A stretch of 64,000 nucleotides of DNA from Trichoplax adhaerens (Eukaryota; Placozoa; Uniplacotomia; Trichoplacea; Trichoplacidae). Of the stretch, positions 12,185 through 25,630 are shown piece after piece. The notes beneath the pieces are model-generated. The model worked only from the letters and a program-made list of their open reading frames with translations. It had not been told where the DNA came from and searched no databases. Within the stretch, counting starts at the first letter, position 1; each line of letters starts with the position of its first letter. The position numbers were made by a program, and so were the translations under genes. Where the stretch lies: NCBI RefSeq assembly GCF_000150275.1, contig NW_002060952.1, forward strand, positions 1,416,452 to 1,480,451, given 5' to 3'.

Positions 12185-13807
12185 ATAACCAATTTCAGAT
12201 CTAGAAATAAAATGCCGTACACGACAGACAGTATCATTGACTGGGAGACCTTTGAGACCATTAACAGTATCAAACCTCGGACTAACCATTAATATTGCGA
12301 GTTCTTAAGGAATTTACTCAGAGAAAAAATTGACGTTATTATATTATAGAACATAATGTTGTGATTTTGCTCTTAAACGATACCAGTCATGATATCTGCG
12401 ATCTTTCGTGATAGTAATTGGAATACTAACAGTCTCTTTAGTTAGGAAATAGGGTCAATTTGTAAATAGGTAAATGTTAGCAATCGTTTCTATTCCATAA
12501 ATTAAGAAAGTAACAGCTCACTTTAGACGCTTAGCTCAAAATTATTGGGGGTAGCGTATACATCAATGAACGCCAATTCAGTAAATCAAAACTTTGTTTA
12601 ATGATGAACTTCAATATATCAGTTCAACTAAGGGTTGTAGGGCTTCTTAACATAGTATCAAGGGGTTAAAAAGTTGGATTAAATAGTTATTTCTTAAATG
12701 TATCTACAAGCATTATTCAAGACAATTCTAAGTAAAATCTTAATTTCTCTATAGTTTGATACTGTTGAAGAGTTGTAAATTATCGCACGGTACGTATATT
12801 GCATTGACTAGTATAGACGTACAGTAGAATAATTTCTGGTCACAATCATTCGTATTAAGCCAATAATAGTTTTCGCTTATATTTATTGCTGAAACGTATT
12901 GGGCTGATCAAAGTCTTAGATATGAGAGTATTTGTTATAGACCTATAGGTAGATATTTCTGCAATCGAATTCGATTGGATTTACGTTAGGCTTAATTAGT
13001 TCTCTATGCCAGGTCAGATTTTGTGGTAAAAAATAAAAAACATTGGATTGTTTGTTTTGACCTTAATTCTTCTACCCACTGAAATATATAATAGTAATAT
13101 TTTAACTCATTATACCATATGGCTACTGCAACAAGCGTACCAATCACTGCATGTGCTAATTCAACAGCTTTATATTGATGATGTCATCATCAAGATCTTC
13201 AATGTTTTATCAAATTCTATTTGTAGTATAATACTTAGTAAACCTTATTGCTTTAAACTAGAGGACTATAATATCCTATAAAGCCATCGAAAATTCTATT
13301 TCTAATATAATCGTTGATAAAAAGAGACTTATCCAATTTATAAGCACTCCCTTGGTGATCGCTAATCTGACCTAAGAAGTTAGTAAGTACACTCGCTGTT
13401 GTAAAATGTCGCAATAAATAATATAATCAAAACCGGCGTAATTAATACAATGCAATATAAGATTTTTATATCTTCCATGTTTTTGTTAATCGGAGGTAAT
13501 GTACGTATATCACGAGATTATAAAGAGCATGTGAATGTCCAAAAAACAAAAGTAGTCTTTTTTGCATAATTAAATTACTGAAATTCATCGTTTTAATAGG
13601 AGACCTTATTCTTCATGTTATTCATGGATAAAACATTGTATTTGAGAGATCACCAATAACAATAATTGAATTAGTAGGAGCATTTAATTTATGAGTAATC
13701 CTAGCCTCTTTGCTTTTAAGAATAGAATATCTACCTCGGTATTTTACATACTGGCCATCGGTATAATTCAAAATATAAATTCAAGGGCTTAAAAAAGAAC
13801 TGATGGA
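12185..13807. other. Intergenic AT-rich spacer
   Basis: Between PRPF38A and the first LITAF-like gene. Short frames (for instance about 13048-13281) lack an ATG and show no family motif. I see no RNA gene or repeat here; the last few hundred bases presumably hold the promoter of the next gene. Confidence 0.5.
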
Positions 13808-15941
13808 ATGATGGCTACAGCGACAGGTAATACAACAACAGTAGAACTTGAAGAAACGAATGCCACTGATTTACCTTCCGATAATATAGTAAAGAATATT
13901 GGTAACTGTCCAAATCAAAATCACAGCAATGATACAAATAATAGCGACTGTACTGAATTCAATTGTATCGATAACAAGAATCTCCATCAGCAATCGGTTG
14001 ACAGCGCGATTGAAGAAGATCACCCACGATTAGAAGCCCCGTCTGATGATCATCTATCAACATTAACTAACGACAGCAACCAAGAGGAAAATATAACTGA
14101 TTCTCAGCCTGCTTGTTTGCATCTTCAACCTATTACCAATTGCGATCAGCAAAGTGCAAGTCCGTCAACATCTTCAGAGACAGGAAGCAGACGGTCACAA
14201 ACCACTGAGGGAGATGGATCAATTGGTGCTGAATGTAAGTTCTATTCTATTTCTAAGCTAACTGGGTAAAGTTATATCATTTTTATGATAATCGCTGATA
14301 TTTGCTACGGTAATAAATCGATTCAAGATTACAGTAGCTGATAATAAGCAAAACATACTAGAGAAGCTTTACATAGTTATAGATTCGCTTCAATATTAAC
14401 ACTTAACATAAAGCATGTTAGTTTATTCTGCCATATGTAGATATACTATACAATTAATTATATTTGAGCTTAAATACTTGAGCTTCGCTTTTACCTAAAC
14501 TTTAATATTACTCTATGCATTCTTCGTTTTATTCTTACGGTGTTGATATTGCTTCAATTTATTCCTATGGCGTTTAGATTGATCAACAACCCAATATTTT
14601 ACTCCTCTATTCGCTATCTCATATGAACTGCATCAACATGAATCGATAATTCTAGCACATCTCAATATTAGACTATCTAAATAGAAAACTCGATACAAAA
14701 TACACCATTTTTCTTTTACTTACTTGCGCATTGTCTATAATTCTTACATAGATTTACTAAATCATGGACTAAATTAATATCTAGATAGCTATACTCTAGA
14801 TTTGCATACAATATCATATCAAACGAGCATTCGCTAACACTTTCAAATACCTTCGTAACTGGCCATCTTTACGTTTCTTAATTGCAATAATTGATTTTTA
14901 ATATCAACATTAAAAATATAATTCAACCAGCTCATCCATCATCAAGTGACATGGAGCTGCCACCTTATGATGTCCAGCCAGGGGCTGGCCAAGATCCTGC
15001 AGGATTGCCAGAATACAATAAATATGGCGGCGAATTTCCCCCACTTTACCAAGTCAATCAATCGAACTCATCTAGAAATCCAGAAACGATTCCTATGCTA
15101 AGTACAGGGTTATATGATCCGCCACCGCGTTATGATGACGATAGCTACCAAACTATACCGGATCGCCAACCAACATTACTATCTGACACAGACTGCCAAG
15201 ATGATTTTATGGCTAGCACCATATATATTGACTCACCAATCGATATGTTATGTCCATATTGTCGTAAAACTGTTTGTACCGAAATTCAATATACGCCTGG
15301 TGTTGCAACTTATTTAACAGCAACAACTTGCTGTGTTATAGGGTAAGCCCAATCTACAAGAGCAATAAAGGCTTATATTGAGAAAATTAATACAGTATCA
15401 TAAATATCAGATAGGGTAGTAGATAGATTTACATAATTATAAGTAGTATTTTAATTATTACTACCATAGATCAACTGGATTCATATATAGACATATTAGT
15501 ATGACAAGCTAACTATTTAGTGCAACAAACTGTTGTACCGTAGTATCAAGAGAAATCGCCAACTAATGTAACTTAACGAATGAATTACTGTATATTCCAA
15601 TAAATTATCATGAATCAAAGTGAATTAGCGAAGCGGAATAATGCACTGAAGTAGTCAAGTAATATTCTAGCGTAGTTTCTATTAATATTTCTATCTTTAT
15701 GGTAAATTAACTTAAGCAAAAACCGGATTGATTACGATTTTTGAAACGATATATAAAAGCTATTCTAAAAGTGTAATTGATAAATCTTGGTTACATCGTA
15801 TCCGTTAACTTCTTTATTGAATGATCTTTACATTGTAGAGGTATTATCTGTTGCTTTATTCCATTTTGTTGCCGGCAATTATATGATATTAAACACATAT
15901 GCCCGCACTGCCGCCACACTCTTAAGATATGCCGACGATAA
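13808..15941 (+). CDS. LITAF-domain protein 1 (LPS-induced TNF-alpha factor-like), 3 exons
   Basis: Exons 13808-14234, 14931-15342 and 15839-15941 with phase 1 and phase 2 introns; 313 residues, about twice human LITAF (161 aa). LITAF-domain proteins are monotopic zinc-binding membrane proteins of late endosomes and lysosomes. Seen: the N-terminal half-knuckle CPYC (250-253), a Cys-rich hydrophobic stretch interrupted by intron 2 (TTCCVI, then GGIICCFIPFCC to about 291), and the C-terminal knuckle HICPHC (299-304), ending in basic residues. Two PPxY motifs, PPLY (179-182) and PPRY (207-210), match the WW-binding motif of LITAF that recruits NEDD4-family ligases. Residues 1-142 form an extra, acidic Ser/Thr/Asn-rich region of unknown function. 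The ATG at 13808 is followed by a second in-frame ATG. It shares exon layout with the genes at 32513 and 35273. Confidence 0.9.
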
Positions 15942-18900
15942 CCAGTTCACTTCATAAGCGTCGATAAACACAGGTTAGTATTAAGTTCGTATCGTAAGTT
16001 ACACTTCGATATAGCACTTATAACTTTATTTCTACATTAGTTATGATAATCTTTGATATTTACGATATACTGTATATATTATACAAAAGATACAATTCAT
16101 CTTATAGCATTTTGTAATTTTATAATATTCAGCTGCTTAGCATGGCCGATATTCAAGGCTTTCCACAGAAATGCCCTGGACCAAAAATATTTTAATGATG
16201 TATTTATTAATATATTTTGTCCACTTTTAGCATCTATACCTGATCATTTCCGCTCAAAGATATCATAAATATTCAACTTGATATGGTTTATAGAATTGAC
16301 GGATGGTCTACTTTTGTTTGGAATATATAAAATTTTTAAAATCTTGGCTTAAGTAAAAATTATCAAGAAATAATGCATAGATCAATAAATTAATATTATT
16401 TGATATATTTTATCTACTTCGGCCTACATAGGTAATAATTCTCATCGATGATACCTATGTTTAAAAGTAAATTCTTGACAAGATTTTATAAAGATATATG
16501 ATAATAGCATTTTTAAACACGTTTTTCTCTTAATAAATAAGGTAATGTATATATACGTATGTAACTGTTACCTGTATACGAACATTGATAGGTGTAGATG
16601 TTTGATATAATTAATAGCATATGCAATTTGAATACAAATACGATTACACTATATTATTACTCGGCATTATATACATTGATAGATTATTTAAATCTGAAAT
16701 TGATTTAAAATGGTTGAAATATCTATAAACTTCATCTTTCACGCGATATAAAATAGCTATGAGAGCTAAGTTATCAAGCTTTATGCGATTTCATTCCAAC
16801 ATGTATTCAGGTCATTACTCAACCAGCCCTGTCATTTAGTTTTTTTAACATTTTAACTATTGTGTAGAAAACTTTGAACAACTTTTAGCTAGATTTTATC
16901 ATTAATCATTATAAAGAATTTCATCTACTTTTTTAGTTGCATTTAAATTATCAACATCATCCTGATGCTATTTCATACTATATTGAAAAATTGAATATTA
17001 TTGTCCATAAACAATAAGTCTCTAGCTAATCATAACGTAAATGATATAGACCATCAAATATGCAGCTGCTAATAAATCTCTAATAGAACACGCTAGTAGT
17101 AGCGATTAAATAATAAAACACCATGAAAAACTTCTCATAATAATAAATAGCCTTAACTATTGTAATTTTATGCATAAATGCTCTTATTTCCACCTGGATG
17201 CTACCTTCTTATTATGGATAATTACGCCTTCAAACAATACAATTCTCACTTAGCGTTTTCCTCAAATAGTTGTTACTTTTGGCAAATTAGTCGGTAAATT
17301 AGCCTGCAATATTAAGTATATACGTAAAAATAGCAAAATCTATTTCAAAGAATGTAAATACCGGCTAGTAAAGAGTTTATATAAAATTTCTGGTGGATAA
17401 AAGTCACTCCGCAACTGATTGACTTACTTTAAACGATTTATTGTTAGCTGTAACAATCTTGATATATTAGTTTGATTATGGACGGCAACTTTGAGGTACT
17501 TCACACTGTAGCATACTGTAGGTTATTTTTCTGTAGTGCAAGAATTGGTTTACAGCCCTAGTTGATGATCTACGCAAATGAGAAGAAACTGCTATCGTAC
17601 GGCATAGTCTTTAAGATCTTTAATTATAAAGTTCGCTATTAGTTTTACTCATCAACTAAGACTATAGATTCTTGCCCCGATAGACTAGCATCGGGTTTTG
17701 TCTTCATTGTAGATTACCGTAATTCTTAAAAATATTCCTATAAACTAACGTGACGAGTTCTTATTAATTAACTACATGACTTTAATGATCAGAGAAAAGA
17801 GAATAACAGATAAGATCCATTTGCAGCTATGATAAGTATTAAGTTCCTCTCTAATAAATTAGTATACAGGTATCATATATCATCTATGTCACTATACAAT
17901 CCAATCCTAGATACAATGGCTGCAATATATATATATAAGCCTACAGTATCAGCTAATATTCCAATGCGATTGGTGTCATCTAATATGTTGAATCAATATA
18001 TACTTACCAGTATATTGCTTATATCGCTTAATCATGGATAGATTGTGACTATTCCAATGTATGAGTAGACGCCTATAGTACTACCTGATGTGGTAAATTT
18101 CTATCTAGTTATCCCGAATTATCTGAGCATACAACTTGATGTAATCTAATTCAAGATAAATTAAAAGTATTCAACATGTATCGGCATATCAGCAGTATCT
18201 TCTAATTTCCTAGGATGAATATCATTTAATATGAAATTTTACTTATTTTATGACAAGAGACATTGCCACGACATTTTCCTTTAAACCTCAGATATAATTT
18301 CAGAGTGCAAAGTTAAGCCCTACTTTCCTAATTAAAAAATTAGGATAGCATATAAGTATAAGACTTAATCCAAAACTCGATTCAATATTCTGTTGTCCAT
18401 AATAAACTGCTTTCCGGCCTTTACACGCAATAAAGGCAATTAATCATCATATGGCCTTTATCTTAGCTATACTATTACATGAAAACGGAATACCCGCGGC
18501 GATCATTATTTCATATTGGATCAATTCCTAATAGTAATTTGTTTTAAATCGGTATTCATCATTCGTAATTTACTTAATCTATTACTATATGCACGATTTG
18601 TAATGTTATATTAGGTTTACGATATAAAAATTCCGATTCCTTTCGTATTTCGGACATTTCGAAATCAATAACCTTGATAGATGTATATGAATTTGAAAAA
18701 ATTCTCCATCATTAGGTATTTCGTACCGTATATCGTGAATTTAAATACTGTGTTTACTTTACGTCATACGGAAGAAATATCTATGAAATGATTCCTTTTC
18801 ACTATCCTTTCTTAAAGGAAAGTATTAGGCTTTTATCAGTAATTATCGGATAGATATCCTAGATAAATTGCATTGCATTCAATACTACATTTATTTTACT

Positions 18901-20554
18901 TTAAACTTAAGGAATATCACTAAAATGACTTCCTTTAGCTATCCTATTCTTAAAGGAAAGTGCTAGACTTTCATAGAGTTACGGTTTTGACCGTTATAGA
19001 GTACGCTTCTTTTTGTTCATTATCAGCTACAAGACTACCATTACGATATTCTAAGTCGTTTTACCATAGCAATTAATTTACTAGGATAATTAAAGAGTCT
19101 AAAGCTTTAGGTAGTAACTAATGAAGAAAACTGCTAGATTCAAATTATGATTTATTTCAATAAGTCCGCTATCATACTACAGCAATAAAAATCTTTCGAG
19201 TATGTTCTTCTCCGTAGTTAGTCATATTAATCAATTATTATAATACTAATTCTACATACTACTGGCATTACTACTTATGTAAGAATTATCGTAAATTAGC
19301 AATTATACCGAATTGAGATTTATAAAATAAAAGTTATTAATAGACCATGAAATCAAAATATCAGGTTAACATCTTGCAAATAAAATTTTTGCTCTATTGC
19401 TATCCAATCCACGTCAGTTATCTAATCGAATGCTGGTATTTCCTGAATTCTTGCGTTCTATAAAATTTTGAGCCATATTCTAAACAATGCAGCTTAAAAT
19501 TAAAGCATAAAATTTTGATTACAAGCGATGAGCAAAGTGACTAACTGAACTTGGTTATAAATACCAGACTATTAGTATTATAGTTTAATAATATGGATAG
19601 AGAAATCACGACTATCATAGTGCTAAGAATGCCAAAAGCTTGGGCGAAATATTAATGTAAGTGTTTATCATATTTTAGCTATGTAGAAGACATATCGATG
19701 TCCATGTAGCATAATATTGAAGTAACAAGTTACTTGGATAGTTTCTATGCAATAATCTTTATACAGTATATAAATGACAAAGTGGTACAATATATTTGAT
19801 GGGAGATTTATAGGAATAGTTTAACGTTAAATCGTTTTTAAAAATTTTTGAGTTTTAATCAATAACGGTCATCTTCGTTGACGTTAAAGCTTTTCAGTAT
19901 AACTATTCTTAAAATACATATTTAAGGAATTCTAAACGCATCATGTTAGAGGGTGGATTTAATTGCTCTTGTTTTAAATTTCTAAGATTTTTAATCAACT
20001 ATGATCATATAGTCTTATTCTGCAGTAGCCACCTCCAATAATAATTATAATATGATCGGTACAAATATTAGCTAAGCAGTTTATTGGATATTTATCATCG
20101 TAGAATTTATATATCGGTCTTCATGTAGCTTTAAAAGAGAAATAGCAAATGCGATCTCTTCAGCCTACATCTTTTAACTATACAATTGTAAATTGCAATA
20201 TTTAAGAGAAACGTATATGGCATAGTGCCATGTGTACATTAACTTAACCTTACGTTTCAAAATCATGAAATTTTTATCAATCATTATTATAAAACTATAA
20301 TTAATCTCTTGTACAGTAATTTTTGACATCATTTTTATACGTACTTGAAAGATAAAGATATATTAGCCAGCTAACTGTAGCTAGCTGTGATCTATTTAGA
20401 GATTTAAAGTTATTGCTCATATGACAGTAATGTGTAAAGTATCTACATATTGCTGGATATGAGAAATATAGGGATCGAATCATATTGCTTATCGAAGATA
20501 TTAATATCAGAGAGTAAATGATGTACAGTTCAAATCAGAAATGGAATTGTCAAT
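15942..20554. other. Gene-poor AT-rich spacer
   Basis: About 4.6 kb with no recognisable exon on either strand; frames are short and lack motifs. One imperfect direct duplication is listed separately at 18785-18990. Runs of AT-rich simple sequence are common but unremarkable. Confidence 0.5.
18785..18990. repeat. Two imperfect direct copies of a ~140 bp unit
   Basis: Blocks such as CTTTCTTAAAGGAAAGTATTAGGC (first copy, about 18808) and TATTCTTAAAGGAAAGTGCTAGAC (second, about 18945) lie in similar flanking sequence at a spacing of about 137 bases. Non-coding, diverged. Confidence 0.55.
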
Positions 20555-22617
20555 TTAGTTACACATACTCCAATCTATCAAAGACTGGCAATTAAATTGC
20601 ATTTTGCAACTTGAGCATCTTCCATCTTTTGAAATCTCTTGCTGTTGACTTTTATTGCCTAGGCAATTGAGTTTTTGACATAAATTACATTTAAGGTAGA
20701 ACTGACATTTATATTGTCGTAATCTATAAATTCTTTGCTTAGCAGCTGCCTCTAATTTCTCTCTTATGAAATTTTGCGGACGCTTTTCAGAAATCGCCAA
20801 CTTAATCTCATCCAGCTGATTTGTCGATGATGGCTTAGATGGTTCATAGAAATAGCGTAAAGCAATATGGCAATCCTGTTTCTTTATCAAAATGAAATAG
20901 CGATCATCTTGGAGATAGAATTTAGCGCAACGATCACGCAGTTCTACGTCAACATTTTTCCATTCTTTTACAAATTTTGTCAAGAAACAGTCATAAACAC
21001 CATCTGCAAGGTAGGTAATATCTTGCGAATCATAACCAACATAAAGCCATTCTGAGACTTGATAGCGACTTAAATTAAAATCGTGAGCTTGAACATCTAA
21101 TAATTGGGGTGCAAAATATCTTCTTTGGTCGTCTTTGCAATCAGGATTTTTAATTTCGCAAATAATATCAGCCATTTCCATGGATTTAATGATGAGCTCT
21201 TTGAAAATGGCTGCACCAAATCGGACCACAACACTATCAATGCAATTTTCTTCCAAGATTCCAGCCTGGCGTGCGTTGTAAAAACATCGCTTAATGGTTA
21301 AATTTTGAGCTCGGTGGCCATCTAGTATTATAAATGCACGAAGTATTCCTAAATACCAATCGATCGCAGTGATCACTATACCATCGTCACCATTGGGGTA
21401 ATACAGGATTATTCCAATATCATGTAAATAGAGTAACATATTTTGGACATCTTCTTCACCGAAATAGATTCCATAATTTTTAACCATATCGCACACTTGG
21501 GAAAGTAACATAATTTTATTGACTTCCTCGCCATGAAACTGATTACCACCCGGCCTTGATGATGAAACATTATCATCTTGTGCCAGACGCAATATTGCTG
21601 CTGTAATATACCATCGAATGGGTACAGGATTAGTGATGAAAGGGAGACAGTTTGCAATTACTGTAATAAATTTATGCAACTGGTGACAACATTGTTGACG
21701 TTCTTGTATTGCATTCTGGCTCTTGTCGTCTGGATTGCAATTAAAGATGATATCTGTTGAGAAAATATGTTGCTTATAATCGGATGGTAAAATGGAGAGT
21801 AAATTGGATTTAAATTGTTTAAAATGATGCCTTCGTATATCTTGATTTTCAATGAGATCGCCATGAGATGCTACCAGTAAGATGATCGGTAGGGCTAACT
21901 GATGATGAGTAACACCTATTTTAACGTTAATTCTTTTCTTCGTTGGGTAACCATCAACGATCGAAAATACCCATTCTCGCATTACACTTCGATAGGTCAT
22001 GCTGGTTGGGTAACCATCTCTTGTCTGTACTTCTTCATCCATCTCTTGAGCTAGATTAAAAACAAGAATGTAAATACCATTGACGGGCATAAATGGCTGA
22101 TGACTCAAATATTGATGTGCTCGCCAACCGAAATGCCATACAGTAACATATTGCTGGCGGATAGCATTAATGCGACTTTGTATTTGATTATGTAATTCTG
22201 CATCTGCTTTTGAATCTTTATATTTTTCTTCATCATTAGGATCCCATACAACGAAGCCATTTTTTGCATCTGGATTGGCTTTTTTCACCAAAGCTGTTCG
22301 TATGCTTTCCAATTTAGCACTTTGTTGAATTAACTCCATTCCAGTAATTGTTTTCTTGTCTAATTCTCGACGATAATCTTTCCTTATTTCATGTTCACAG
22401 GGGTAATAACCAGCAATATTAGCCATGTTATAAAACGTAACTCTTGGAGTCTGTGAAAGGATATCTTTCATGATTTCATCTTGAGATAATAACTTGGCAA
22501 TGAAAGATTTCCCCGCACTTTGAGAACCTAATAACATTATTCGCATACCATCAGACCGGCAATTTCCTTCGTGTAAATAGGCCCAATAGGACAAGAAATA
22601 TTTCGTATGAAAGAAGC
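20555..22617 (-). CDS. Roc-COR (Roco-family) GTPase exon with C-terminal Cys-rich end
   Basis: One long exon, stop at 20555. The frame is open to a good acceptor (TATTGTAG) just above 22617, and the first in-frame ATG is at 22546. Numbering about 679 residues from 22594: P-loop GSQSAGKS (23-30) after a hydrophobic strand; a G3-like VWHFGW (152-157) with Gln-Phe downstream as in Roc domains; G4-like VASHGD (241-246); then a COR domain from about 318, with W at 328 and the typical LLLYLHDIGIILYYP and DWYLGILRAFI strand-helix pattern. The end has C636-x2-C639 and C660-x2-C663, a possible zinc ribbon. Roco proteins are GTPases dimerised through COR. No kinase domain or LRRs are visible. G3 is degenerate (His where Asp is usual), so catalysis may be altered. 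The gene is probably joined by splicing to an upstream exon, possibly the TPR exon at 23440-24318. Confidence 0.85.
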
Positions 22618-23439
22618 CTACAATAATTGAATATTGACAAGGTAATCAATTATTTAATAATCATTTTGCCGTAATGTAGAAATATTTCTCTGCGGTAATT
22701 ATGATAAAAACACGCTATGATCTTATTTAGATATACCACTTTAGCCTGATATAGCGTTCTATAGATTGATTCGTATTTAAAGATAGCATATATAATCAGA
22801 TGTAATTTCTTTCTACAGCAATGTGTTGGGTAGCACTTAGATACTTAACTAGTTTAATAACATTGTACTTATCTATAATACATAGTAAGCATCATCAAGC
22901 TCTAAATTGACTCTCGACTTTTTTATGAATTATAGGTGGGCTGTGGAAGTTATGGTTAAGCAGATACAGAGCTAGTGGCCCATCGTAACTAGATCAATCG
23001 GTAGAGGCTAGTACTACCGATGAACAAAGATAGTTACGAAGTATTACCTGTAATTTCTCCAAATTTCGGATGGATCATAACACCACCATGTTGCTGCGGA
23101 ATGAGGGGTACAGGTACTAAATCAAAAATAATAGTAGTCGAGTATTTACCCTTTGATAATTAAAGCTGTGAGCATAATCTATAGTTAAAATAATTGCTAT
23201 CGACCAACAAAATGTGGTCCAATACTTGGCATGGAACTTCTTGGAGAAAGAACTACTCCAATTATCCCTAGCAGCGATTGAAAAGTTAAGGCTATTTTCC
23301 TATCCATGACTTACCAACTCCATCAGTATTATAGCGTATTATCTCTCCTATGATTGATCCTAAGAATTCAAGGTGAAAAAATTTACTTAATTTCTTTCTA
23401 AGTTCAAGAATGAACAACTTAATCACTTTATATCTATGT
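22618..23439 (-). other. Spacer or intron between the Roco and TPR exons
   Basis: About 0.8 kb with no convincing coding exon on either strand. If the TPR and Roc-COR exons belong to one transcript, this is its intron. Donors giving phase 1 in the TPR frame exist, such as the AAAA|GTAACG junction near 23555, and would match the phase of the acceptor at 22618, but neither candidate donor is strong. Confidence 0.4.
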
Positions 23440-24318
23440 TCACAATATAGCATTACAGAAACCTTTTGCTTTACAACTGGAGGGTTTTGATGGCGATGCT
23501 TGGGACAAGGGGTATAAGGAATATAATGATGGAATATCAAAGCAGTCGTTACTTTTCCGTGCTTTTTGGCGTAGTTTATCGACAGTTTGTTTTAGTTCAA
23601 GAGCATCGTCAAATTTTCTCAATTTTACTCGAGCATTAATTACACCATCATAGGCCGAGATCGTTTTAGGATGATGTTCTGGAAATATGGTAGCATAAAT
23701 ACCAAGTGCTAACCGATACATTCCGTCACTACTTAGATATTTACCGAGATCGTCGCAAATATGTCCAATAAGGGCATAAGAGTCGCCAACTTCCTCGCTA
23801 TCACAGCCTATTGCATTTAATTTCGCGTTTAGGGATCTTTCAAACATCAATAAAGCTTCCTTAAATTTACCATTTTTTTGATTTTCTACGCCAAGAAGAT
23901 CATAGGTTCGAGCCAATTTCAAACCATCACATTCTTTTACTTTTGATTTTAGCTGTAAAGATTTCATTAAATCACTTAAAATATCTTCATGGCTGCGCTT
24001 TAGCTTTTGCTTAACTTCTCCTTGTTTGTCTAAACCTTCGGCGATTCGAACTTGGTCTTGTAAACTGTTGCCTATTCTAGTTGCTGTTTCAGCGTATTCA
24101 AAGGCTTGCTGATATTGTTCTAGTTGGACACAGGTATCAGCTAAGTCTAAATTTAAGCTGTGTCGAAATTGAGCAAGATCGACTTGATTCTCGAGTACTT
24201 TCATTTCTTCAAAGATTAGTTGAAATTTCAATCTAGCTTGGGTAAAGTCCTTTTTGAGGTATAAGTCAATACCTTCTTGTCTGAGAGCTTTCATGTTAGG
24301 TGGAATAGAGTCTCCCAT
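23440..24318 (-). CDS. TPR-repeat protein, possibly the N-terminal part of a TPR-Roc-COR gene
   Basis: A single open frame of 292 codons with ATG at 24318 (AACATGG context). It is helix-rich, with repeated A-x2-F/Y-type TPR signatures: FTQARLKFQLIFEEM (about 25-39), YQQAFEYAETATRIG (about 70), FKEALLMFERSLNAKL (about 155), the YRLALGIYATIFPEHHPKT segment (about 205, resembling kinesin-light-chain-type TPRs), and FDDALELKQTV. TPRs are protein-protein interaction scaffolds; the partner cannot be told. The C terminus (after about residue 250) is Ser/Pro/Cys-rich and unlike TPR, so the true exon may end earlier by splicing toward the Roc-COR exon 1 kb downstream on the same strand. As a stand-alone protein it ends at 23440. 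Confidence 0.75.
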   Translation of the reverse strand: MGDSIPPNMKALRQEGIDLYLKKDFTQARLKFQLIFEEMKVLENQVDLAQFRHSLNLDLADTCVQLEQYQQAFEYAETATRIGNSLQDQVRIAEGLDKQGEVKQKLKRSHEDILSDLMKSLQLKSKVKECDGLKLARTYDLLGVENQKNGKFKEALLMFERSLNAKLNAIGCDSEEVGDSYALIGHICDDLGKYLSSDGMYRLALGIYATIFPEHHPKTISAYDGVINARVKLRKFDDALELKQTVDKLRQKARKSNDCFDIPSLYSLYPLSQASPSKPSSCKAKGFCNAIL

Positions 24319-25207
24319 GTTGAACTAAATGGTGTGTTGGGCAGTTTAAATCAATTAATCCTAAATGCTTAACTTTGATCTCTTTGTTAAACACTAGATA
24401 GGGGTAAAGTAAAATAGTGATGAAGGTTTCTTTATTACCGATAAATATGTCTCCTAGATAGTAATTACTTTTGATTGATAGACATTTTAACACGGAGAAT
24501 ATTTAATCTTTGATCACTAAGAAATAGCCTCGTTAATAATTCGATACGAGAACCTACTATTGAAGATCAGTAAATTCCAAGAGTCGAAATGTTACAATGT
24601 CTACTTGTTAAATGATAAAATTTTCATGAGCGAATAGATAAAGTACCGGTATCCTCAATTTTCTATGGATTTTCTATCGATCTGACGATGATTTTAGTTG
24701 TAAAAGACTTCTATAGTAGTCAGTCCATTAAAATACCGGTTTATGTTCTATATACAAGATAGATGAAAACTTAAGGCTTAAGAGCATGTTCATGATTGAA
24801 AAGCATGAAAAACTGAACTGATATTATGCCTAATTAATTGATAACAGAATCTTGATGAAATGATGAATATAACATCATTAATTCTCTATGGATATTATAA
24901 TATTTATGGTTATTGAGATTGGAAACCTTCTGCTATTAAATAGTTAATTAAAAAATGTCTTTCAATAAAGCCAAGGTGTACGAGAATATTAGAATAACTT
25001 GAAGGGTGCGGAGCTCTAGTGATAAATGAATTGCTTGCTAAAATCGTATCATCCAATCAATTTGGATTTCAGCAATAAGAGTAGTCGGCGAAAGGTAAAG
25101 AATAGCAGAGTGGTAGTCTTAAGAAGCTTAGACTGAATATTTTGTAGAAAATGGCATCGAAAATGTTGAAGATATCAATGAAGTAAATTCTATAGTTTGG
25201 GTTGAAT

Positions 25208-25630
25208 AATGTAGAATGTCCAAGGTTAACATTTTCTGCATGAAAGCATGCTTTGCCTAACTACTGGATCAGATTAATAATATTATTTCTGTTCTTGTAA
25301 TTAGAATCGTATCCAGAAAATAATCGATAACGTATCCGGTAGTTAATATTTAAATTGGATTGATGATGATGACTAGGCTCAATAGAATAGGATCAAACCT
25401 TTCAATCGTTGATTAATGTAGAATGTTCGAGGTTAAGACTATTTCTCTCCAGGTGCGTGCTTTGCCTAGCTATTGGAACAAATTAGCGATAATATGACTT
25501 TTAGGTACGTAAATTAAGACAGTTTCCAGGGGATAAACTAGAACTGCCTGGCAATTAATATTCAAATTGACTCGATGATGACGACTAAGCTAAAGAGTAT
25601 AGGATCCAAACTTTCAGTCGAAGTTGATGA
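25208..25630. repeat. Tandem pair of a ~208 bp unit
   Basis: Two diverged copies starting AATGTAGAATGTCCAAGGTT (25208) and AATGTAGAATGTTCGAGGTT (25416). Shared blocks include GTGCTTTGCCTA-like and GATGATGACGACTA-like segments and TCAAACCTTTCA near the ends. Non-coding. Confidence 0.7.
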
